This document shows positions 35,778 through 46,832 of a stretch of DNA of 64,000 nucleotides, in pieces. Below the pieces are notes generated by a model. The model saw only the letters and a program-made list of their open reading frames with translations, was not told the origin of the DNA and ran no database searches. Source of the stretch: an uncultured Polaribacter sp. (lineage in GTDB: Bacteria; Bacteroidota; Bacteroidia; Flavobacteriales; Flavobacteriaceae); the NCBI GenBank assembly GCA_943788045.1, contig CALSOT010000002.1, positions 428,310-492,309 on the forward strand. The letters run 5' to 3'. Made by a program: the position numbers and the translations under genes. Each line of letters opens with the position of its first letter. Position 1 is the stretch's first letter.

Positions 35778-37619
35778 TTAACTTTCTCTACGTTTTCTTC
35801 CAAAACCACTAGATGATCTTCTTTCTCCAGAACCACCGCCAGAATTTCTATCTGCTCTATCCGGTCTGTCAGAAGATCGTCTGTCTGAAGAACGTCTGTC
35901 AGATCTTCCTCTAGAAGAAGAACCTCCATCTCTGCGTCTTCCAAATCCGCCGCCTTCTTTTTTACCAAAAGGTTTTCTTCCGCCTCTTCGGCCGCCACCG
36001 CCACCAGAACGTTCTTTTTTAGTAATTTCGATGTTTACAGAGCGTCCGTCAAAATCTGGTTGGTTGCTAGCAAAAGCTTCTAAGGTTTTATCTTCGAAGT
36101 TTTTATCAAGTTCAAAGAAAGAAAAAGTATCTAAAATATCTATAGATCCAATTTCTACTTTGTCACCAATATTCTGTTCGTTAATTAAACCAATTAACTT
36201 ACCCGGGTTTAAATTATCTTTTCTACCAATATTGATAAAGAAACGTGTCATGTTTTCATTTACCGTTCTTGCTCTAGAGTTTTCTCTAGAAGATAAATCG
36301 TTTAAATCTTTAGAGTTTTCATAATACTTTAACATCGTATTAAATTCTAAAGAAACAAACTTTTTAATTAATTCTTCTCTATCTAAATCTTCTAGTTTAT
36401 CATAAATACTTGGTAAAAACTCTTCCATTTCAGATTCGTTTACTTCAGTACTTTGAACTTTATCAATTAAATTCATTAATTGATTCTGAACTATTTCTTT
36501 ACCAGAAGGTACTTTTCCTTGTACAAATTTCTTTTGAATGATTCTTTCGATCTGGCGTAATTTACCTTTCTCTTTTCCATTGGCTAAAACAATAGAAATA
36601 CCTTTATTACCAGCTCTACCAGTTCTACCACTTCTGTGATTGTAGTTTTCTATTTGATCTGGTAATTTATGGTTTATAACGTGTGTTAATTCAGTAACAT
36701 CTAATCCACGAGCAGCAACATCTGTAGCAACTAAAATTTGAATTGATTTTTTTCTAAATTTACCCATTACAGAATCTCTCTGTGCTTGAGATAAATCTCC
36801 ATGTAAAGAATCTGCACTGTAACCATCTTTAATTAAGTTGTCTGCTACTTCTTGCGTTTCTCTACGAGTTCTACAAAAAATAATTGCATAAATATCAGGG
36901 TTTAAATCTGCTATTCTCTTTAATGCTGGATACCGAGTTCTTTCTGTAACAGAGTAATATTCATGTGTTACGTTTACTGAACCAGAATTTTTTTGACCAG
37001 ATGTAATTTCTACTGGATTGGTCATGTAGTTTCTTGCGATAGACTCTACCTCTCTAGGAAAAGTTGCTGAAAACAATAAGGTTTGTTTTGTATCTGGAGT
37101 TGCTTCTAAGACTTTATCTAATTCATCTTTAAAACCCATGTTTAACATTTCATCGGCTTCATCTAAGACTAACCATTGAACGTTTCCTAATTTTAAAGCT
37201 CTTCTTTTTATTAAATCTACTGTTCTTCCAGGAGTTCCTACAACAATTTGAGATCCTCTTTTTAAAGATCTAATTTGGTCTTCTATACTTGAGCCACCAT
37301 ACACTGTTGTTACCTTAACTTTAGGTAAGTATTTACAAAAGTCTTTAATATTGTTACCTATTTGAACTGCAAGTTCTCTAGTAGGTGATAAAATAATAGC
37401 TTGTACATTACCATTAGTATCATCTAAAAGTTCTAATATTGGTAAACTAAAAGCAGCAGTTTTACCTGTACCTGTTTGTGCAAATGCTTTTAAATCGTCT
37501 GTTGAAGAGATAATTTGAGGAATTGCTTTTTCTTGAATAACAGTTGGCTTTTCATATCCTAAATCTGTTAATGCTTTGTTTATAGGTTCTTTTAAACCTA
37601 ATTCTAAAAATGTTGACAT
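35778..37619 (-). CDS. DEAD-box RNA helicase with DbpA-like domain and Gly/Arg tail
   Basis: The protein has 613 residues. The helicase core (about 1-370) has the Q motif, AQTGTGKTAAF, PTRELA, DEADEMLNMGF, SAT and the HRSGRTGRAG motif. A DbpA-type RNA-binding domain (about 470-545) follows. The tail from about 545 is low-complexity Gly/Arg/Ser with repeated RSSDR units, which should bind RNA loosely. The type is DeaD/CsdA-like, usually used in ribosome assembly and RNA decay in the cold. It has a possible 90-base leader and lies next to the IS3 fragment. Confidence 0.95.
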   Translation of the reverse strand: MSTFLELGLKEPINKALTDLGYEKPTVIQEKAIPQIISSTDDLKAFAQTGTGKTAAFSLPILELLDDTNGNVQAIILSPTRELAVQIGNNIKDFCKYLPKVKVTTVYGGSSIEDQIRSLKRGSQIVVGTPGRTVDLIKRRALKLGNVQWLVLDEADEMLNMGFKDELDKVLEATPDTKQTLLFSATFPREVESIARNYMTNPVEITSGQKNSGSVNVTHEYYSVTERTRYPALKRIADLNPDIYAIIFCRTRRETQEVADNLIKDGYSADSLHGDLSQAQRDSVMGKFRKKSIQILVATDVAARGLDVTELTHVINHKLPDQIENYNHRSGRTGRAGNKGISIVLANGKEKGKLRQIERIIQKKFVQGKVPSGKEIVQNQLMNLIDKVQSTEVNESEMEEFLPSIYDKLEDLDREELIKKFVSLEFNTMLKYYENSKDLNDLSSRENSRARTVNENMTRFFINIGRKDNLNPGKLIGLINEQNIGDKVEIGSIDILDTFSFFELDKNFEDKTLEAFASNQPDFDGRSVNIEITKKERSGGGGGRRGGRKPFGKKEGGGFGRRRDGGSSSRGRSDRRSSDRRSSDRPDRADRNSGGGSGERRSSSGFGRKRRES

Positions 37620-37723
37620 ACTGTGTTTTTTGTAGATTCACAGAACGCCCACCTGCAAACCCGATTATAAATTCGACTTGATTTTTAATGAGTTAGACTC
37701 AAAATAAAAATCCTGCAAATATA
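37620..37723 (-). promoter_or_regulatory. Predicted promoter and 5' leader of the DEAD-box gene
   Basis: CAAATATA at 37716-37723 reads TATATTTG on the minus strand, a -7 box. No good -33 box is seen. The implied leader is about 90 bases and contains a small GAGTCTAACTC hairpin and a GC-richer segment. Long leaders are usual for cold-induced helicases. Confidence 0.45.
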
Positions 37724-37754
37724 CAGTATTATTCTAAAGTATGGTTTATAATTA

Positions 37755-39143
37755 TTATTTACTTAGTTTTTTTAATTCTAAAGGTAGTTTTTTGGAACTA
37801 ATTGAGGCAAAACCATTGGTTATAATTCCTTTTTTATTGATTAGAATTGATCTAGGCATTTTACTCCTTAAGAAGTTATTAGCGCTACTTTTTGAAGTGA
37901 TAAAAAATTGGTTTTTAATATCTATTTTATGAATTCTATGACTACTGTTTCCATCAATTTTTATTTGAATAAACTGTATAGTAGGAAATTTATTTGATAG
38001 GTAATTTATTCTAGACGCTATATAATTTGGACTCACGTATTCTGGATTCCAAAAAAACAAAAATGAATTTTTATTCTTAGTAAGGTTTTTTATTGAGTGT
38101 TTTCCTTCGTTTAAGTCGTTAATAATAAAATCTGTTATTTTTTGCCCCTTGTGTAAAGCTTTGCTATCTGATAAAAGTTGTTTTACATGTTCTTTATCTT
38201 TTTTACTTGTACTGATATCAAAATAAGCATTAAATGCGTCTTTATTGGCAGCACAGCTAGATTTTTTAAAGAAGTGCCCAATAACTGTTTGTTTTAAAAA
38301 GGCATTTTTTGACGTTTCTGATTGTATGTTATTATTTATGGTTTTCAACAAATCTATTGTGAAATCTGAAGAATATTCATGAGTCATTGGTTTATGTCCT
38401 AATGAATACGTGGTGTTGTATAAAAAGTTTCTAACATATTTAGTATAGGGTGGGTAATACATTAGAGAATCATTGTTTGTGTTGACTAATTTTCTATGCC
38501 TGTAAAATAATGGAGGCATTGTATGAAAATCATTTTTTTTACTTTGTTTTACATGCGCCATCGGATATCTCTCTATCCTTGCGTAAAAAGGGTAGGTGAG
38601 TGCTATTTTTAAAATATGGTTAAAGCCTTTAGTTTCATTGGGATGGTTTAAAATATATTTTTGATATGTTTGTTTTTTTAGGGAAATTAAAGAATCTATT
38701 TTCAAATAAAATGCTTTAGGTTCTAATTTGTTTAATTGATAAAACATCTTATTATCTTTTTCTTCCTCTAGAAAGCAATCAATTAAAATATTATTTCTTT
38801 CAGCTCCTTTTCCTGCAAAGACAATAGATTCATCAAAATCCCAAGTATTTAAACGCAACATTAAACTATCTTGAGGCTCTAGATAGATGTATTGGTTTTC
38901 ATCACCGTGTACAAAATAATATAGACCTTCATTTATTGTATTTAGTTTTCCAATAAACCTATTGTCTTTTTCTAAATACATCGTATCTATTACTTTATCC
39001 ATTGAAAATAAAACAACAAAATTAGATTTTGGGTTTATAATTTTACCTCCAAAATAAGTATCAGTACTTTTTGGTGTAGAATTGCAACTGGCAAATACTA
39101 TTATTGCAATTAATAAAATAAAATTAAATAAATATTTAATCAT
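37755..39143 (-). CDS. Lipoprotein with thioredoxin-like domain lacking the CXXC
   Basis: The protein has 462 residues. The signal ends with lipobox FASC. The N-terminal part (about 30-100) resembles the DUF4369-type beta domain that precedes TlpA-like domains. From about 330 a thioredoxin-fold region appears: GQKITDFIINDLNEGKHSIKNL, then FLFFWNPEYVSPNYIASRI where a redox protein would have WCxxC. The cysteines are replaced, so it is unlikely to be a thiol oxidoreductase. The late PRSILINKKGIITNGF is typical of the fold. The function is unknown. Confidence 0.75.
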   Translation of the reverse strand: MIKYLFNFILLIAIIVFASCNSTPKSTDTYFGGKIINPKSNFVVLFSMDKVIDTMYLEKDNRFIGKLNTINEGLYYFVHGDENQYIYLEPQDSLMLRLNTWDFDESIVFAGKGAERNNILIDCFLEEEKDNKMFYQLNKLEPKAFYLKIDSLISLKKQTYQKYILNHPNETKGFNHILKIALTYPFYARIERYPMAHVKQSKKNDFHTMPPLFYRHRKLVNTNNDSLMYYPPYTKYVRNFLYNTTYSLGHKPMTHEYSSDFTIDLLKTINNNIQSETSKNAFLKQTVIGHFFKKSSCAANKDAFNAYFDISTSKKDKEHVKQLLSDSKALHKGQKITDFIINDLNEGKHSIKNLTKNKNSFLFFWNPEYVSPNYIASRINYLSNKFPTIQFIQIKIDGNSSHRIHKIDIKNQFFITSKSSANNFLRSKMPRSILINKKGIITNGFASISSKKLPLELKKLSK

Positions 39144-39302
39144 AAATCTTAAAAATCATTAAGGACCAAACAAATTTAGTTATATAGTTAAGGTCTTCTT
39201 GTTAATTCATTGTTAAAATAGTTCTTAAAAAAAGCACGAATAGTAGAAATAATATTTATTAAAATGCATTGAGCATCGGTGCTAAAAGATAAATCAAATT
39301 TG

Positions 39303-39310
39303 TACTTTTG
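39303..39310 (+). promoter_or_regulatory. -7 box of the ABC-F gene
   Basis: TACTTTTG matches the consensus; the -33 box is not clear. The leader would be about 16 bases. Confidence 0.4.
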
Positions 39311-39329
39311 CAGAAATTTAAAAAAATAG

Positions 39330-40950
<1,621 letters not shown>

Positions 40951-40952
<2 letters not shown>

Positions 40953-41329
40953 CATCTGTGATTAAGGCTAAATAACTTGGATTTTTTCTGTTTCCTATAT
41001 AAGTAATATCACTAACCCAGATTTGTTCTGGTCTTGTGAATTCCAATTCTTTAATTTGATTTTTATGTTTTCTAAACCTGTGATGCGAGTTGGTTGTGAT
41101 ATGATACTTTCTTTTAGGTTTGATTAATAACTGATTCGCCTTTAAAATTTTAAACAATTTATCTCTTCCAACTTTAAGAAGTCTCAATTCATTTTCTAAT
41201 AAATAATATAATTTTCTTGTGCCAATTTTAGGCATTAAAAGGCGTTGTTGTTTCACCAATTCAATCACCTTAAAACTTAATAATTGTTTGTATTGTATTG
41301 ATTTTACGGATCGATAATAGACCTGTCTA
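40951..41329 (-). repeat. 379-bp inverted repeat, right copy
   Basis: This is the inverted partner of 34895-35273. It ends on the left at the ABC-F stop codon. Confidence 0.9.
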
Positions 41330-41463
41330 TTTACCCCAAGCAAACCACAGGTAGCTGTAATGCTTTGTTCGTATTCTTTTGAAAAGTATTTGATTACTTG
41401 GGTTCTTGCTTTTTTCTGATTGGAATATTAAACTCTTTTTCTGCATAATCAATAATAATTTTA
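40951..41463 (-). mobile_element. IS3-family fragment, 5' part (end of orfA, first half of orfB)
   Basis: On the minus strand the fragment begins with the last codons of orfA (DYAEKEFNIPIRKKQEPK, stop near 41396). A slippery A-AAA-AAG then leads into orfB by -1 frameshift, giving KKARTQVIKYFSKEYEQSITATCGLLGVNRQVYYRS. orfB is cut at ALITDA, where the ABC-F gene end begins. It lacks the left inverted repeat, most of orfA and the DDE glutamate. Its right limit, near 41463, is set only by the neighbouring terminator. It is complementary to the other fragment: together they would cover a longer element. Confidence 0.85.
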
Positions 41464-41465
41464 AT

Positions 41466-41501
41466 AAAAAAAAAGGAAGCTATTAAGCTTCTTTTTTTTT
41501 A
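41466..41501. terminator. Terminator of oxyR (bidirectional)
   Basis: The core arms GGAAGC and GCTTC surround a six-base loop TATTAA, flanked by A and T runs on both sides. It lies between oxyR and the IS3 fragment. Confidence 0.75.
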
Positions 41502-41532
41502 TCATTTCTTCAAGACAAGGTAATCTCAGTTT

Positions 41533-42474
41533 TTACTTTTTTTGCAGTGGGCTAATTATCTTTACATCAGAAAAAGAAATAGCACCTCGTATAACGCCAT
41601 CTATTGTTTTCTTTAAAGCTTCTATTAATTGCATTTTTAGTTGCGATTTATGGTAAATTAAACTCACTTCTCTTGCGGGAGGAGGGTTGGTAAATTCGCG
41701 TAAATGACTTTTATCAATATCGTTTAAATCTAAGGTATGTAAATAAGGTAATAATGTCATTCCTAAACCTTCTTTCGAGAGTTTAATTAGAGTATCAAAG
41801 CTTCCGCTCTCTAACTGGAATCCTTTTTTATTATCAATTTTATGAGCAGTGCATAAATTTAGAACGCTGTCTTTAAAGCAATGACCGTCTTCTAATAATA
41901 AAATATCTCCCATTTCTAATTCTTCAGCAGTTATTGTTTTGTTTTTAAAAAGTCTGTGGTTTTCGGGAATTAAACCTACAAAAGGTTCATAGTACAAAGG
42001 TCTTTCTTTAATAGAATCGTTTTCTAATGGAGTAGCAGCGAGCGCGGCATCAATGTGACCATCAGATAATTTTCTAATGATTTCTTCGGTAGTTAATTCT
42101 TCTATTATTAGCTTCACTTTCGGGTACTTTTTAGTGAAATTTTGTAAAAACATAGGTAATAAAGTAGGCATAATAGTAGGTATTATTCCCAGTTTAAATT
42201 CTCCCCCTATAAACCCTTTTTGTTGATGAACAATATCTAATATTCTATTACTCTCACCAACAATTACTTTAGCTTGCTCAACAATTTTTTTTCCTACTTG
42301 CGTTAATTCAATTGGTTTTTTAGACCGATTAAATATTTTAATATTTAACTCCTCCTCTAATTTTTGTATTTGCATACTTAAAGTAGGTTGCGTTACAAAA
42401 CTGTGCTCAGCCGCAACTGTGAAATTTTGATATTCAGCAACAGATAAAACATATTTTAATTGAGTAATTGTCAT
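41533..42474 (-). CDS. oxyR: LysR-type hydrogen peroxide sensor OxyR
   Basis: The protein has 313 residues. The N-terminal winged HTH (TQLKYVLSVAEYQNFTVAAE, then TQPTLSMQIQKLEEEL) is typical of LysR regulators. In the effector domain the redox pair is present at Cys199 and Cys208 (DGHCFKDSVLNLC), matching the numbering of E. coli OxyR. It should switch on catalase and peroxiredoxin genes after disulfide formation. No target gene is adjacent. Confidence 0.95.
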   Translation of the reverse strand: MTITQLKYVLSVAEYQNFTVAAEHSFVTQPTLSMQIQKLEEELNIKIFNRSKKPIELTQVGKKIVEQAKVIVGESNRILDIVHQQKGFIGGEFKLGIIPTIMPTLLPMFLQNFTKKYPKVKLIIEELTTEEIIRKLSDGHIDAALAATPLENDSIKERPLYYEPFVGLIPENHRLFKNKTITAEELEMGDILLLEDGHCFKDSVLNLCTAHKIDNKKGFQLESGSFDTLIKLSKEGLGMTLLPYLHTLDLNDIDKSHLREFTNPPPAREVSLIYHKSQLKMQLIEALKKTIDGVIRGAISFSDVKIISPLQKK

Positions 42475-42832
42475 GTCGGATAAGAAATTTTGATAAAGAT
42501 ATTAAAATCATCAATATTAATTATAGTTTATTTTATTTAATTTTAAATCAACATAATCATTCCATAAAATATGTATTAATCTTGAATAGCATCTTCTTAA
42601 AAAGAAACAAAGAGTGAGCGGCTAAATCGTCAAACAAATAATATCTTATTGGTAAAATTAAAATTATTACAAATAAGTTCTCAAGCTCTGGATTATTTGA
42701 CAATTAAGGCATTTAAATTATATCACGATGTTATATATAATTTTGTTTAGAAAAAAAATGTAAATTAAATTATTGGTTAGTTATTTGGTGAGCATTAATT
42801 TCTAAAATATGGGAGGATCAGCGAGTTCGTTT
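42475..42832. other. Intergenic region upstream of oxyR
   Basis: These 358 bases must contain the oxyR promoter; a TATCTTTA near the start is a one-mismatch -7 box. On the plus strand a frame of 50 codons without ATG is open from 42601 to 42750 (it includes NNILLVKLKLL and ALDYLTIKAF). It could be a gene remnant but is more likely chance. Nothing else is recognised. Confidence 0.5.
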
Positions 42833-43471
42833 TTATTTTAATAGATAAGAAAAACCAATTTCTAATCCTAATATGTTATAACCATCATTGGGCTTTTGAA
42901 AATTTAGATTGGAAACATGCCCCATATTAGTACCCAAATAAAAATTTGTTTTTTTTGTTGCGAAGTAGGATATCCCTAAAGTAAAATTTTCTAAAAAGGT
43001 AAATCCTTTTGCCAAGCGTTCTGTTCTTTTATTAATAGACATAAATCCTAGACTAATACCACCTTGAAAATAAAGTTTTGTCGTAATTTCTTTTAAAGCA
43101 ACAAGCCCAAACTCAACTCCGTAAAGTGACATTTTTTTGGGTTTGGTAAACTCAACTCTTTTTTCTTCAAAATTTTCTTGATCGTTTGTTACGAAAAATT
43201 TATTAATGAGTTGATGATTTAAAGATTGAGTTTGTGGTTGCACAATTAATTCGAAATTAAGTTTTTTCCATGTTCCAAGTTTGTAAAAAGCTTGTAGTTT
43301 ATAAGTAGTAGTAGCATAGGTATAATCTGGATCATCAAAAATAAAATTCTCATTTACTCCATAGTTATATAGAACGCCAATTTTATATGGCTTTAAGTAA
43401 CTTTTTCTTACTTGTCCGTTGGCAAAAAGTACAGAAGAAACTAATACAAAAAATAAAATTTTCTTTCTCAT
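42833..43471 (-). CDS. PagL-like outer membrane beta-barrel (acyloxyacyl hydrolase family)
   Basis: I start at ATG 43471 (212 residues), which gives a clean signal MRKKILFFVLVSSVLFANG. The C-terminal part has the PagL-type pattern: a His-Val-Ser-Asn (GHVSNLNFQKPNDGYNILG) that supplies the catalytic His and Ser in lipid A 3-O-deacylases, and a closing LGLEIGFSYLLK strand. It would remove an acyl chain from lipid A in the outer membrane. The rest is divergent, so activity is inferred. It follows the dehydrogenase gene by ten bases. Confidence 0.68.
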   Translation of the reverse strand: MRKKILFFVLVSSVLFANGQVRKSYLKPYKIGVLYNYGVNENFIFDDPDYTYATTTYKLQAFYKLGTWKKLNFELIVQPQTQSLNHQLINKFFVTNDQENFEEKRVEFTKPKKMSLYGVEFGLVALKEITTKLYFQGGISLGFMSINKRTERLAKGFTFLENFTLGISYFATKKTNFYLGTNMGHVSNLNFQKPNDGYNILGLEIGFSYLLK

Positions 43472-43481
43472 TAATGAAGTT

Positions 43482-44369
43482 TTAGCAAAACATTTTAGCA
43501 ACCTTTTCTGCTTTTCTACTGTGAGAATAATCATAAAAACCCTCGCCAGATTTTACACCAAGTTTTCCCGCCATTACCATATTTACCAACAACGGACACG
43601 GAGCATATTTTGGATTTTTAAAGCCGTCATATAAAACATTTAATATTGATAAACATACATCTAAACCAATAAAATCGGCTAGCTGCAAAGGCCCCATTGG
43701 ATGGGCCATTCCTAATTTCATGACTGTGTCAATTTCTTCAACACCAGCAACGTTATTGTAGAGGGTTTCAATAGATTCGTTAATCATTGGCATTAGAATT
43801 CTATTTGCTACAAAACCCGGATAATCATTAACTTCAACCGGAATTTTATTTACTTTTTTAGAAAGCGCAACAATTGTTTCCATCACTTCATCAGAGGTAT
43901 TATATCCCCTAATAATTTCTACCAATTTCATAATCGGTACAGGATTCATAAAATGCATGCCAATTACTTTTTCGGGTCTTTTTGTTGCTGCTGCAATTTG
44001 GGTAATAGAGATAGAAGAAGTGTTGGTTGCAAGAATAGTATGTTTAGCACAAACGTCATCCAATTCCTTAAAAATTTTAGTTTTTAAAACTGAATTTTCA
44101 GTAGCTGCTTCCACAACCAAATCAGCATTTTTAACACCTTCTTTTATGATGGTGAATGTGTTAATGTTTTGAAGTGTATGTGTTTTATCTACCTCAGAAA
44201 TTTTTTCTTTAGACACCATTCTGTCTAAGTTTCTAGAAATAGTAGCCATTCCTTTTTCTAAAGAAGTTTCAGAAATATCAATTAAACTAACCTGATAATT
44301 AAATTGTGCAAATGTGTGAGCAATTCCATTTCCCATGGTTCCTGCTCCTATAACTGCTATATTTTTCAT
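43482..44369 (-). CDS. 3-hydroxybutyryl-CoA dehydrogenase family protein
   Basis: The protein has 295 residues. The NAD-binding Rossmann start is VIGAGTMGNGIAHTFAQ. The family blocks LATNTSSISITQIAAATKRPEKVIGMHFMNPVP, NDYPGFVANRILMPMINE and GMAHPMGPLQLADFIGLD are complete, with the catalytic His in GMHFMNP. It oxidises 3-hydroxyacyl-CoA in fatty acid or butyrate metabolism. It is upstream of the PagL-like gene on the same strand. Confidence 0.95.
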   Translation of the reverse strand: MKNIAVIGAGTMGNGIAHTFAQFNYQVSLIDISETSLEKGMATISRNLDRMVSKEKISEVDKTHTLQNINTFTIIKEGVKNADLVVEAATENSVLKTKIFKELDDVCAKHTILATNTSSISITQIAAATKRPEKVIGMHFMNPVPIMKLVEIIRGYNTSDEVMETIVALSKKVNKIPVEVNDYPGFVANRILMPMINESIETLYNNVAGVEEIDTVMKLGMAHPMGPLQLADFIGLDVCLSILNVLYDGFKNPKYAPCPLLVNMVMAGKLGVKSGEGFYDYSHSRKAEKVAKMFC

Positions 44370-44525
44370 TAGATACTCTATTTTTTAAGGCAATCTTTTT
44401 TATTTGTTCTTGATACCTATTTGTAAAACTACGCTTATTTTAAATGCACATTTTTATAATTTCTAGAAAGATATAAAAGACTATTTCTCTTTGTAGTTTT
44501 TTAAATTAAAACTTTATGGTATAAT

Positions 44526-45485
44526 TTAAAAACAATCAATAATCATTTGTGCTACTCTTAATGCTTCTGTAGCTTGACTTAATGTTACAACCGGAGTTGT
44601 GTTGTTATTAATAGCATCTGCAAAAGTTTCTAATTCATCTAAAATTGCATTGTTGTTTTCTACTTCAGGATTTTCAAAATAGATTTGTTTTTTAATACCC
44701 TCTGCATTTTGCAAAATCATAGCAAACTCATCCGGGTTTTTAGGCACATCTTTCATTCTTACAACTTCAGATTCTTTACTTAAAAAGTTTACAGAAATAT
44801 AAGCATCCTTTTGGAAAAACCTTGTTTTACGCATGTTTTTCATTGAAATTCTGCTGGCAGTTAAATTAGCAACACAACCATTTTCGAATTCAATTCTTGC
44901 GTTTGCAATATCTGGAGTTTCAGAAATAACAGCTACTCCACTGGCATGAACATTTTTAACTTCAGACTTTACCACAGAAAGAATAATATCAATATCATGA
45001 ATCATTAAATCTAATACCACCGGAACATCTGTTCCTCTTGGGTTAAATTCTGCTAATCGATGGCACTCTATAAACATAGGACTATCCATCTTGTCTTTTA
45101 CGGCAGTAAATGCAGGGTTAAAACGCTCTACATGACCAACCTGACCTTTTACATTATTTTCTTTAGCTAATGATTTTATAATTGTGGCTTCAGAAACTGT
45201 TTTTGTAATTGGTTTTTCAATAAAAATATGTCTTCCTTTTTCAATAGCCTTTTTAGCACAATCAAAATGTGATAATGTAGGTGTTACAATATCAACAACT
45301 TCAACTGCATCAATTAAATCATCTATGGTTTCAAAAGAATTGTAACCAAATTCTTTAGTAACATGTTCAGCATTTTCTTTAGAAGGATCGTAAAACCCAA
45401 TTAACTCATATTTATCAGATTGTTGTAACAAACGTAAATGAATTTTTCCTAAGTGCCCAGCACCTAATACTCCAACTTTTAGCAT
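44526..45485 (-). CDS. Gfo/Idh/MocA family oxidoreductase
   Basis: The protein has 319 residues. The N-terminal NAD(P) fold starts VGVLGAGHLGKIHLRLL. The signature HIFIEKPITKT carries the family E-K-P motif, and the C-terminal domain follows with MIHDIDIILSV. Members oxidise or reduce sugars and related alcohols. The substrate cannot be predicted from the neighbours. Confidence 0.9.
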   Translation of the reverse strand: MLKVGVLGAGHLGKIHLRLLQQSDKYELIGFYDPSKENAEHVTKEFGYNSFETIDDLIDAVEVVDIVTPTLSHFDCAKKAIEKGRHIFIEKPITKTVSEATIIKSLAKENNVKGQVGHVERFNPAFTAVKDKMDSPMFIECHRLAEFNPRGTDVPVVLDLMIHDIDIILSVVKSEVKNVHASGVAVISETPDIANARIEFENGCVANLTASRISMKNMRKTRFFQKDAYISVNFLSKESEVVRMKDVPKNPDEFAMILQNAEGIKKQIYFENPEVENNNAILDELETFADAINNNTTPVVTLSQATEALRVAQMIIDCF

Positions 45486-45667
45486 ATAATATAATTATAA
45501 GTCTTTATTTATCAAATAAATAATCTTTTTTTGAATATCAATTACTTCTCTGTAAAGACTTTGATTTAGTGTATTCTGATTTTTAAAAATCAGCCAAAAC
45601 AAAGATACAATTTTATGCTTGTTTATATGGATTAATTACTATTTTACACCCCATAAATTCGTTAAAA

Positions 45668-46309
45668 TTGAGAGATACATCTAAACACCAAGGACTGAGA
45701 AACCAACTTGCTAGCGTCTTAAACGCAAAAGGTATTGTTGATGATAAGGTGCTAAATGCAGTGCGTAAAATTCCGCGTCATTTGTTTATTGATAGTAGTT
45801 TTGAGTCGCACGCCTATCAAGACAAGGCTTTTCCTATTGCTGCAGATCAAACCATTTCTATGCCTTATACTGTTGCTTTTCAGTCGCAAACTTTAGAGGT
45901 TAAACCTGGTGAAAAAGTTTTGGAGATTGGCACAGGTTCAGGGTATCAAACAGCAGTTTTATTAGAGTTAAAAGCAGAACTATATTCAATAGAAAGACAG
46001 CGCGAGTTGTTTAAAAAAACATCTCTATTTCTTCCAAAATTGGGGTACAATCCTAAGAAATTTATTTTTGGTGATGGTTATAAAGGGTTGCCAGAACAAG
46101 CACCTTTTGATAAAATAATTGTGACTGCTGGTGCTCCTTTTGTTCCAAAACCTTTATTAAGTCAATTAAAAATAGGAGGAAGGTTATTAATTCCGGTAGG
46201 AGATACGACACAAATAATGACCTTGTTTATTCGTAAATCTAGCAAAGAATTCGAAAAACACGAATTAGGAGATTTCGCTTTTGTACCAATGTTGCAGAAA
46301 AAAAACTAG
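45668..46309 (+). CDS. pcm: Protein-L-isoaspartate O-methyltransferase
   Basis: The protein has 213 residues from a TTG start that gives the family-typical MRDTSKHQGLRNQL. Motifs: PRHLFIDSSFESHAYQD, TISMPYTVAFQ, and the SAM site VLEIGTGSGYQTAVL. It repairs isoaspartyl damage in proteins. The usual SQPYTVA element reads SMPYTVA here. It stands alone, convergent with DUF2147. Confidence 0.95.
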   Translation: MRDTSKHQGLRNQLASVLNAKGIVDDKVLNAVRKIPRHLFIDSSFESHAYQDKAFPIAADQTISMPYTVAFQSQTLEVKPGEKVLEIGTGSGYQTAVLLELKAELYSIERQRELFKKTSLFLPKLGYNPKKFIFGDGYKGLPEQAPFDKIIVTAGAPFVPKPLLSQLKIGGRLLIPVGDTTQIMTLFIRKSSKEFEKHELGDFAFVPMLQKKN

Positions 46310-46353
46310 ATTTTTATTACCTCGTTGTATTTTATTTTTGCCAACTACTAACT

Positions 46354-46779
46354 TTATTTTGCCCTTTGCCAATATGCTGTTTTTCCGAATATAGAAAGAC
46401 CCAAATAACCACGAATTTTTAGTTTATCCTGCTGTACTAATTGTATGAAGCATTTATAGACGTTACCATTTCTTGGGTCTAAAATAGTTCCACCAGACCA
46501 TTCCTCTCCGTCTTTCTCCAGACCGTTGAGAATATTTAAGCCTAGAATAGGTTTGTTCTTGTTTTTATCTTTACATAGATCACAAACGGCATTTTTTCTT
46601 TCACTATTTTTAATTTCAATTATTTTACCGAAGGCTTTTTCTTGTTTTTTATAAACCTCAATCACAGAATCTATTTCACCAGTTTCCTCATTGGTAGAAT
46701 ACCATTTACCAAATATACTTTGAGAGTTTATAGAGTTAGTAATAATCAAAAGAATTAAAGTTATATATAATTTTTGCAT
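46354..46779 (-). CDS. DUF2147 secreted protein
   Basis: The protein has 141 residues with a signal peptide ending near NSINSQ. The DUF2147 pattern is clear: IFGKWYSTNEETGEIDSVIEVYK at the start, a C-x-x-C pair in VCDLCKDKNK, and GGTILDPRNGNVYKC and RGYLGLSIFGKTAYWQR. Members are periplasmic or outer envelope lipocalin-like proteins of unknown role. It stands alone. Confidence 0.9.
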   Translation of the reverse strand: MQKLYITLILLIITNSINSQSIFGKWYSTNEETGEIDSVIEVYKKQEKAFGKIIEIKNSERKNAVCDLCKDKNKNKPILGLNILNGLEKDGEEWSGGTILDPRNGNVYKCFIQLVQQDKLKIRGYLGLSIFGKTAYWQRAK

Positions 46780-46832
46780 TAATATAATTTTCAGGTTTTT
46801 CTTACAAAATTTTAGAAGCTATAAATATTTTT

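Noticed and set aside
35771..36004. Acidic second frame over the Gly/Arg tail of the DEAD-box gene
   Set aside because: It is the shadow of a low-complexity repeat region.
42601..42750. Plus-strand frame of 50 codons upstream of oxyR
   Set aside because: It lacks ATG and recognisable motifs; chance openness is likely at this composition.
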